This document shows positions 56,937 to 64,000 of a stretch of 64,000 nucleotides of DNA, in pieces. A program made the translations under genes and the position numbers. The notes under the pieces were generated by a model that worked only from the letters and a program-made list of their open reading frames with translations, ran no database searches and was not told where the DNA came from. The stretch comes from Nitratireductor sp. ZSWI3. Lineage in GTDB: Bacteria; Pseudomonadota; Alphaproteobacteria; Rhizobiales; Rhizobiaceae. The stretch covers positions 54,495-118,494 of the forward strand of contig NZ_JANKOF010000003.1 in the NCBI RefSeq assembly GCF_024655565.1. The letters run 5' to 3'. Position 1 is the first letter of the stretch, and every line of letters begins with the position of its first letter.

Positions 56937-57806
56937 ATGGCGACGTTGCAGACCCGCGCAAGCGCTCGGCTGATGATGACACCGGCCGTCGTCCTGCTTC
57001 TTCTGTGGATGGCCGTGCCGTTGGCCATGACCCTTTATTTCTCCATGCTGCGCTACAATCTGCTGATGCCCGGCATGGAGGAATGGGCTGGCTTCCTCAA
57101 TTACCGTTTCTTCCTGACCGACCCGGCGTTCTTCGCGGGTCTGTTGAACACCCTGCTTCTGGTCGGGGGTGTGCTCGCCATCAGTGTCGGCGGGGGCATT
57201 CTGATGGCGTTGCTCCTCGACCAGCCTTTTTTTGGACAGGGCCTCGTCCGTTTGATGGTCATCGCGCCGTTCTTCGTCATGCCGACGGTCTCTGCGCTCG
57301 TCTGGAAGAACATGCTGATGCACCCCGTCAACGGGCTGTTCGCCTGGCTGGCGCGGACCTTTGGCCTGCAGCCCGTCGACTGGTTCGGGCAGGCGCCGCT
57401 GTTCTCCATCGTGATGATTGTCTCGTGGCAGTGGCTGCCGTTCGCGACCTTGATCCTGCTGACCGCGCTGCAGTCGCTCGACAGCGAGCAAAAGGAGGCG
57501 GCCGAGATGGACGGTGCCGGCGCGCTGTCGCGCTTCATCTATATCGTCCTGCCGCACATGGCGCGTGCCATCACCGTGGTGGTGCTCATCGAGACCATCT
57601 TCCTCCTGTCCGTCTTTGCCGAAATCCTCGTCACCACCAATGGCGGGCCGGGCGTGCAGACAACCACCGTGACCTATCTCGTCTATGTGCAGGCGCTGCT
57701 GCAGTTCGACGTGGGCGGGGCATCGGCCGGCGGCATCGTCGCTGTGGTGCTTGCCAACATCGTCGCCATTTTCCTTGTCCGCCTGATCGGCAAGAACCTG
57801 GATTAA
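56937..57806 (+). CDS. smoF: Polyol ABC transporter permease 1
   Basis: 289 residues, six membrane helices, with the EAA coupling loop EAAEMDGAGALSRFIYIVLPHMARA about residue 190. It forms half of the channel. The gene ends ten bases before the second permease. Confidence 0.94.
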   Translation: MATLQTRASARLMMTPAVVLLLLWMAVPLAMTLYFSMLRYNLLMPGMEEWAGFLNYRFFLTDPAFFAGLLNTLLLVGGVLAISVGGGILMALLLDQPFFGQGLVRLMVIAPFFVMPTVSALVWKNMLMHPVNGLFAWLARTFGLQPVDWFGQAPLFSIVMIVSWQWLPFATLILLTALQSLDSEQKEAAEMDGAGALSRFIYIVLPHMARAITVVVLIETIFLLSVFAEILVTTNGGPGVQTTTVTYLVYVQALLQFDVGGASAGGIVAVVLANIVAIFLVRLIGKNLD

Positions 57807-57816
57807 GGAGAAGACC

Positions 57817-58647
57817 ATGGCGCGCTCGATCCCGACCCGCACAAGGCTCGGCTTCACACTCGTCGGCTGGCTTGTCGGCCTGCTGATCTTCTTCCCGATC
57901 CTGTGGACCGTGCTGACCAGCTTCAAGTCCGAAGGCACGGCCATCGCCACGCCGCCGCAATTCCTGTTCTTTCAGTGGACCGCCGAGAACTATGCGGAGG
58001 TGAACAGCCGGTCCGACTATTTCAAGCACTTCATGAACTCGGTCGTGATATCGGTCGGCTCCACTCTGCTGGGGCTTCTGATCGCCATCCCGGCCGCCTG
58101 GGCGATGGCCTTTGCGCCGACAAAACGCACCAAGGACGTGCTCCTTTGGATGCTGTCGACCAAGATGCTGCCGGCGGTCGGCGTTCTGGTGCCGATCTAT
58201 CTCCTGTTCAGGGACACGGGACTGCTCGACACCAGGATCGGGCTGACGGCGGTGCTGACCATGTCGAACCTGCCGATCATCGTGTGGATGCTCTACACCT
58301 ATTTCCGCGAGATCCCCGGAGACATCCTGGAAGCCGCACGGATGGACGGCGCCTCGCTCGCCAAGGAAATCGTCTACGTGCTGACGCCGATGGCCGTTCC
58401 CGGCATCGCATCGACACTGCTGCTCAACATCATCCTGGCCTGGAACGAGGCCTTCTGGACGCTCAACCTGACGGCCGCAAAGGCTGCTCCGTTGACCGCC
58501 TTCATCGCGTCCTACTCCAGCCCCGAGGGGCTGTTCTGGGCAAAACTTTCCGCCGCTTCCACGCTCGCGATCGCGCCGATCCTCGTGCTCGGCTGGTTCT
58601 CGCAGCGCCAACTCGTGCGCGGGCTCACCTTCGGCGCCGTCAAATAG
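57817..58647 (+). CDS. smoG: Polyol ABC transporter permease 2
   Basis: 276 residues, six membrane helices, with the coupling loop [25 protein letters not shown]. It pairs with the first permease. AAGGAG precedes the ATG. ATPase gene follows after 11 bases. Confidence 0.94.
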   Translation: MARSIPTRTRLGFTLVGWLVGLLIFFPILWTVLTSFKSEGTAIATPPQFLFFQWTAENYAEVNSRSDYFKHFMNSVVISVGSTLLGLLIAIPAAWAMAFAPTKRTKDVLLWMLSTKMLPAVGVLVPIYLLFRDTGLLDTRIGLTAVLTMSNLPIIVWMLYTYFREIPGDILEAARMDGASLAKEIVYVLTPMAVPGIASTLLLNIILAWNEAFWTLNLTAAKAAPLTAFIASYSSPEGLFWAKLSAASTLAIAPILVLGWFSQRQLVRGLTFGAVK

Positions 58648-58658
58648 GAACGAACACG

Positions 58659-59656
<998 letters not shown>

Positions 59657-59660
<4 letters not shown>

Positions 59661-60430
59661 AGCGCCTCGAGGGCAAATCGGCGCTTATCACGGGGGCTGC
59701 CCGTGGCATCGGTCGGGCTTTCGCCGAAGCCTATGTGCGCGAGGGCGCCACCGTCGCCGTCGGCGACATCGATATCGAGCGGGCGGAGGACGCCGCCCGC
59801 GAGATCGGCGCAGGCGCCCGCGCGCTGCAGCTCGACGTGACCAGGCAGGAGTCCATCGACGCGGCGGTCGCCAAGGCGGCGGAATGGGCCGGCGGCATCG
59901 ACATCCTGATCAACAACGCGGCCCTGTTCGATCTGGCGCCGATCGTGGACATCGAGCGGGCGAGCTACGAGCGGCTGTTCCAGGTCAATGTGGCCGGAAC
60001 GCTCTTCACGATGCAGGCAGTCGCCCGGCAGATGATCGCGCAAGGCCGCGGCGGCAGGATCATCAACATGGCCAGCCAGGCCGGTCGGCGGGGTGAGCCT
60101 CTGGTAGCGGTCTATTGCGCCACCAAGGCGGCGGTAATCAGCCTCACCCAGTCGGCCGGTCTCGACCTCATCAAACACGGCATCAACGTCAACGCCATTG
60201 CGCCCGGCGTGGTGGACGGCGCCCATTGGGACCACGTCGATGCGCTGTTCGCCAGATATGAGGGCCGGCCGCTCGGCGAAAAGAAGCGCCTGGTCGCCGG
60301 GGCCGTTCCCTACGGGCGGATGGGAACGGCGGAAGACCTGACCGGCATGGCCGTTTTCCTGGCGTCCGCCGAAGCCGAATACATCGTTGCCCAGACCTAC
60401 AATGTCGACGGCGGCAACTGGATGAGCTGA
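59657..60430 (+). CDS. smoS: Sorbitol-dehydrogenase-like short-chain dehydrogenase (SmoS)
   Basis: 257 residues. TGAARGIG is the NAD site; the catalytic set is Ser140, Tyr153 and Lys157 (NMAS, YCATK). It oxidises a polyol, in the SmoS case sorbitol to fructose, with NAD. It overlaps the ATPase gene by four bases. The position directly after smoK matches the smo operon of other alphaproteobacteria. Confidence 0.92.
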
Positions 60431-60449
60431 ACAAGGAAGGTGTCCTGAC

Positions 60450-61226
60450 ATGTATCTTGAAAAATTGAAGCTCGACGGGCGCGTGGCGGTGGTGACGGGG
60501 GCAGGGCAGGGCATCGGCGCGGCCTGTGCGCGGGCCCTCGGCGAGGCCGGTGCCCACATCGTCGTTGCCGATCTTCTCGCCGGTCGGGTCGAGGCAAGCG
60601 TCGCCGAACTGCAGGCGCTGGGGCTGGCGGCCGAAGGCCTGACGCTGGACGTCACCCGGTCGGCGCAGGTGGACAGCGCGGCAAAGGCCATTGCCGGGCG
60701 GCACGGCCGGGTCGACATCCTGGTCAACAATGCCGGCGTGGCGAAGAGCGATGTTCCGGCGGAGGAAACCAGCGACGACCATTGGCGCTTGCACATGAAC
60801 GTCAATGTCGACGGCCTGTTCTGGTGCTGCCGTGCTTTCGGCCGTTCCATGCTGGCGCAGGGCAGCGGGGCGATCGTCAACATCGGCTCGATGTCGGGCG
60901 TGATCGTCAACAAGCCGCAGCCGCAGGCCTTCTACAACGCGTCGAAGGCGGCCGTGCACCAGCTCACCAAGTCGCTTGCCGCCGAGTGGGCGGGGCGTGG
61001 CGTGCGGGTCAACGCCGTGGCGCCCACATATATAGAGACGCCGCTGACATCGTTCGGCATCAAGGAGAACCCTGAAATGTATGCGACCTGGCTCGACATG
61101 ACGCCGATGGGCCGTGTCGGCCAACCGGACGAGATCGCCTCGATCGTGCATTTTCTCGCTTCCGACGCCGCCAGCCTGATGACCGGCTCTGTGGTGCTGG
61201 CCGACGGCGGCTACACCTGCTGGTAG
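60450..61226 (+). CDS. Second short-chain dehydrogenase of the polyol operon
   Basis: 258 residues. TGAGQGIGAA is the nucleotide site; Ser147, Tyr162 and Lys166 (GSMSG, YNASK) are catalytic. It probably oxidises a second polyol or an intermediate ketose. In many smo operons this place holds the long-chain mannitol dehydrogenase mtlK; here an SDR stands instead. With the kinase at the end of the operon it could make D-ribulose from ribitol or D-xylulose from arabitol. Confidence 0.9.
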   Translation: MYLEKLKLDGRVAVVTGAGQGIGAACARALGEAGAHIVVADLLAGRVEASVAELQALGLAAEGLTLDVTRSAQVDSAAKAIAGRHGRVDILVNNAGVAKSDVPAEETSDDHWRLHMNVNVDGLFWCCRAFGRSMLAQGSGAIVNIGSMSGVIVNKPQPQAFYNASKAAVHQLTKSLAAEWAGRGVRVNAVAPTYIETPLTSFGIKENPEMYATWLDMTPMGRVGQPDEIASIVHFLASDAASLMTGSVVLADGGYTCW

Positions 61227-61247
61227 GCTTGTCGACAGGATGGGACG

Positions 61248-61937
61248 ATGGGATCTTCGACGATCGACCTGGTGATCTTCGATTGCGACGGCGTGCTGGT
61301 CGACAGCGAGCCCCTGTCCATGCGCGTCCTTCTGGAAACCGTTTCCGAAAGCGGCATCACCATCGATGAGGACAAGGCCTATGAGCTGTTCCTCGGCCGC
61401 AGCCTGAGCACGATCACCAGCCTTCTCAAGAACGACTATGCCGTGGATCTCGACGCCGGCCAGCTGGAGCGGATGCGGACGAAGCTCTATGCGGCCTTCC
61501 GCGCCGAGCTGCAACCGGTCGATGGAATCGGCGAAGCCCTCGATGGCCTCTCCCGGCCGTGCTGCGTGGCATCCTCGAGCCAGCCCGAGCGCATTCGCCT
61601 GTCGCTCGGGGTGGCCGGCCTTCTGGAGCGTTTCGAGCCGCACATCTTCAGCGCGACCATGGTCGCCAACGGAAAGCCGGCGCCGGACCTCTTCCTGCAT
61701 GCGGCGCGGACCATGGGCGTCGAACCGCGCCGCTGCGCCGTCGTGGAAGACAGCCCGGCCGGCCTCGAGGCCGCCCGGCGCGCCGGCATGCGCGTGCTCT
61801 GCTTCGCCGGCGCGTCCCATGCCGGGTCCGAGGCACATCGGGCGGTGCTGCGGCGCTTGGAACCCGATCTGATCTTTGACAGGATGCGGACCCTGCCGGA
61901 GCATCTGGCCCGGCTGGAGGAGACCACACAGCATTGA
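61248..61937 (+). CDS. HAD-family phosphatase of the polyol operon
   Basis: 229 residues with Asp12 and Asp14 in FDCDGVLVDSEPLS, Ser and Lys motifs (CVASSSQPERI, GKPAPDLF) and VEDSPAGLEAARRAGM, typical of beta-phosphoglucomutase-like HAD subclass IA. It may dephosphorylate a sugar phosphate and limit accumulation of toxic intermediates. HAD genes of this type occur in many smo/mtl operons. Start ATG 61248. Confidence 0.92.
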   Translation: MGSSTIDLVIFDCDGVLVDSEPLSMRVLLETVSESGITIDEDKAYELFLGRSLSTITSLLKNDYAVDLDAGQLERMRTKLYAAFRAELQPVDGIGEALDGLSRPCCVASSSQPERIRLSLGVAGLLERFEPHIFSATMVANGKPAPDLFLHAARTMGVEPRRCAVVEDSPAGLEAARRAGMRVLCFAGASHAGSEAHRAVLRRLEPDLIFDRMRTLPEHLARLEETTQH

Positions 61938-62004
61938 CGTGGTGGGGCGATCCATCCTCACAGAGAGCACCTCTGTCGGTATCGCACCACTGGAGAGAGG
62001 TTTG

Positions 62005-63597
62005 ATGCGCGATCTCGTAGTGGCGGTGGATGTGGGCACGGGCAGTGCCCGCGCTGGCGTGCTCGATCTGTCGGGCGGGCTTCTCGGGCGTGCCGAGAGG
62101 CCGATCCTGATGAACAGGCCCGCGCCGGACTTTGCCGAGCATGATTCGGAAGACATCTGGCAAGCCGTCTGCCTTTCCGTTCGTGGAGCGCTCGACCGTG
62201 CCGGAGCCCTTCCCGAGGAGATCGCCGGCATCAGCTTCGATGCAACCTGCTCGCTGGTCGTGCGCGAGCCTGCGGGCGGACAGGTGAGCGTTTCGCCGGG
62301 CGGTGAGAAACGTTGGGACACCATCGTGTGGCTCGACCACCGTGCGCTCGCCGAGGCCGACGAGTGCACCGCGACCGGCCATCGCGTGCTCGATTATATC
62401 GGCGGCGTCATGTCGCCGGAGATGCAGACGCCGAAGCTGATGTGGTTGAAGCGCAATCTTCCGGAAAGCTGGAGCGCGGCCGGTCATTTCTTCGATCTTG
62501 CGGATTTCCTGACCTGGAAGGCGTCGGGCAGCTTCGAGCGCTCGCAGTGCACGCTGACCTGCAAATGGACGTATCTGGCGCATGAGACGCCGGGCTGGCA
62601 ACGCGACTTCTTCGAGGCGGTAGGGCTTGCCGACATGATCGAGCGGGGCCACCTGCCGGAGCGGGCAAGCCCGATCGGCAGGGATATCGGGCCGTTGACG
62701 GCGGCAGCGGCCGCCGCCCTCGGCCTGACCGAGCGTTGCCGGGTCGGCGCGGGGCTGATCGATGCGCATGGCGGCGCCCTGGGCGTCCTCGGCGGATTCG
62801 CCGATTCCCTCGACCGGATCGACCGTCACATGGCCCTGATCGCCGGCACGTCGAGCTGCGTCATGGCGTTTTCCCTGCAGCCGCGCCCGGTGTCGGGCCT
62901 TTGGGGCCCCTATCTCGGCGCGGCTCTGCCCGGCTGCTGGCTGGGCGAGGGCGGGCAATCGGTATCGGGAGCGCTGCTCGACCACATCATCCGCTGGCAC
63001 GGCGCCGGCGGCAATCCCGATTCGGCCATGCATGCGCGCATCTGCGAGCGAATCACGCAGCTGCGGGCGAAGGAGGGCTATGAGCTCGGCGCGCGGCTGC
63101 ACGTTCTGCCGGATTTCCACGGCAACCGTTCACCGCTTGCCGATCCCCACGCCGTGGGGGTGATCTCGGGGCTGACGCTCGATTCCTCCTTCGACAGTCT
63201 TTGCCGCCTCTACTGGCGCACGGCCGTCGCCATCGCCTTCGGCATCCGCCACATTCTGGATGCGTTGAACGAGGCGGGATTCGAGATCGACACGCTGCAT
63301 GTGACCGGCGGTCATGTGAAGAACCCTCTGCTGATGGAGCTCTATGCGGACGCGACGGGCTGCGCCGTGGTCGAGCCGGAGGCGGACGATGCGATGCTGC
63401 TGGGGACGGGCATGGTGGCGGCAACGGCGGCGGGCCTTTATCCCGACCTCGCCAGCGCCTGCGCCGCCATGGATCAGGGCGGGCGGATGCGCCGCCCCGA
63501 TCCCGCCGTCCGGCAACGCTTCGAGCGCGACTATCGGATTTTCCTGGAGATGCACCGGCAGCGTCGGGCTCTCGATGCGATGATCGCCGATGGATGA
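62005..63597 (+). CDS. FGGY-family pentulose kinase (D-ribulokinase type)
   Basis: 530 residues. The N-terminal ATPase phosphate loop VDVGTGSARAGV and the later TGGHVKNPLLMELYADATGC, and GISFDATCSLVV, match the long FGGY pentulose kinases related to human FGGY and yeast YDR109C, which phosphorylate D-ribulose. GGAGAGAGG before the ATG at 62005 sets the start. Last gene of the operon; a ribosomal RNA promoter begins 129 bases later. Ribulose is the likely substrate, but xylulose is not excluded. Confidence 0.9.
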   Translation: MRDLVVAVDVGTGSARAGVLDLSGGLLGRAERPILMNRPAPDFAEHDSEDIWQAVCLSVRGALDRAGALPEEIAGISFDATCSLVVREPAGGQVSVSPGGEKRWDTIVWLDHRALAEADECTATGHRVLDYIGGVMSPEMQTPKLMWLKRNLPESWSAAGHFFDLADFLTWKASGSFERSQCTLTCKWTYLAHETPGWQRDFFEAVGLADMIERGHLPERASPIGRDIGPLTAAAAAALGLTERCRVGAGLIDAHGGALGVLGGFADSLDRIDRHMALIAGTSSCVMAFSLQPRPVSGLWGPYLGAALPGCWLGEGGQSVSGALLDHIIRWHGAGGNPDSAMHARICERITQLRAKEGYELGARLHVLPDFHGNRSPLADPHAVGVISGLTLDSSFDSLCRLYWRTAVAIAFGIRHILDALNEAGFEIDTLHVTGGHVKNPLLMELYADATGCAVVEPEADDAMLLGTGMVAATAAGLYPDLASACAAMDQGGRMRRPDPAVRQRFERDYRIFLEMHRQRRALDAMIADG

Positions 63598-63725
63598 AGG
63601 GGACGGGGGGCGGGATTTCGGGGCCGTTGCGGCAGGCGCGGCGAGGGGAAATCGCCGCAAATCCTTGCCGGCAAAGGCGTGCGTATTCCTGTGAAAAATA
63701 AGTCGCAAAAGAACGAGATTCTATG

Positions 63726-63755
63726 TTGACAGTTTGCGACGCCCCCGACTATATA
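63726..63755 (+). promoter_or_regulatory. rRNA operon promoter
   Basis: TTGACA (63726-63731), an 18-base spacer and TATATA (63750-63755), a near-perfect sigma-70 promoter. It is what is expected before rRNA in the order. Confidence 0.85.
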
Positions 63756-64000
63756 CGCCTCACCAACGACGGCGGCGACGCTGCTGGCGACCAAGAGGTT
63801 CGCCTCTGAGTTTCGCAAGAGTTGGACGAAATCAAGAGAGCCGCGTGAGCGACACTCGTATTGGCCCGGTGCTGGGTTTAGCGTTGGGCCGCGACTTTGC
63901 GTCTTGTGAAGTCTGATCTTTGACAATTGAATATTGAAGAAAGAGAAACGTGGGCGGCAGAGTTCCTGCGGATCCGGGTCCCGGAAGGGATTATGGGTTC
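63756..64000 (+). other. rRNA operon leader; 16S rRNA expected just past the window
   Basis: Untranslated leader with GAAAGAGAAACGTGGGCGG (about 63938-63956), which is conserved before 16S in this order. The mature 16S start (usually about 100-250 bases after boxA) is not inside the window. Short open frames here are not genes. Confidence 0.82.
63914..63928 (+). promoter_or_regulatory. boxA-like antitermination signal
   Basis: TGATCTTTGACAATT resembles the boxA of E. coli rrn leaders (TGCTCTTTAACA). It lies 160 bases downstream of the rrn promoter. Confidence 0.65.

Noticed and set aside
55497..57950. Long minus-strand open frame opposite the polyol transporter genes
   Set aside because: Shadow of smoE and smoF; low-complexity His/Arg/Gln/Asp-rich translation with no ribosome site.
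60189..62369. Long minus-strand open frame under the two SDRs and the HAD gene
   Set aside because: Spans three real plus-strand genes and has no recognisable domain.

Overview
The window looks like chromosomal DNA of a high-GC alphaproteobacterium of the order Hyphomicrobiales (Rhizobiales). The grounds are gene content: homospermidine synthase, an Omp10-type lipoprotein, the DUF459, DUF882 and DUF1007 families, a smo-type polyol ABC operon, and an alphaproteobacterial rrn leader with palindromic intergenic repeats typical of the group. I cannot name the genus. Coding density is high; I saw no prophage, insertion sequence, CRISPR array or tRNA gene.

Left part (1-13.3 kb). The window opens inside a leftward bufferin-type operon (bufA1, bufB, bufC, doxX), a recently recognised system in which a DUF692/MNIO enzyme modifies cysteines of a small secreted metal-binding protein. 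A threonine-aldolase-like gene follows. A strong 29-bp palindrome lies between it and the rightward glutamate synthase cluster gltB - GST-like gene - gltD. Two leftward envelope genes come next: a degenerate SGNH/DUF459 protein and an MltB-like lytic transglycosylase.

13.4-20.1 kb is cell-surface and haem related: galU with a clear terminator, a large outer-membrane beta-barrel protein, an arabinose-5-phosphate isomerase (KpsF/KdsD), an NfeD/SPFH membrane pair and ferrochelatase. 20.2-32.3 kb holds a 5'-nucleotidase/LysM fusion, cytochrome b561, OsmC, the molybdate transporter modABC, DUF533, the tRNA hydroxylase TrhO, an endolysin-like muramidase boxed in by repeats, KDPG aldolase, an AT-rich patch with an orphan secreted protein, and a DUF882 peptidase-like protein.

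32.6-46.6 kb holds an orphan sigma-54-type response regulator, PepF, PabB, YciI, homospermidine synthase, Omp10-like lipoprotein, a membrane zinc peptidase, a phenylacetate-CoA-ligase-like enzyme, a complete TRAP transporter (dctPQM) and small genes. 46.6-54 kb holds a His-rich nickel/cobalt exporter with its DUF1007 partner, a LysR regulator, an amidase, ornithine decarboxylase behind a long structured leader (probable speF RNA), a GNAT, an SCP2-fold protein and a MarR regulator. Ornithine decarboxylase makes putrescine, the substrate of the homospermidine synthase 12 kb away, so the window carries a two-step polyamine route.

Right end (54.4-64 kb). A SorC-type regulator precedes an eight-gene polyol catabolic operon: ABC solute-binding protein, two permeases, ATPase, two short-chain dehydrogenases, a HAD phosphatase and an FGGY pentulose kinase. 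The window ends in the promoter and leader of a ribosomal RNA operon; 16S rRNA itself should start just past the edge.

Cutting across these genes are at least five kinds of short palindromic intergenic repeat, one present in three copies with two hairpins. They are the most conspicuous structure not explained by the genes.
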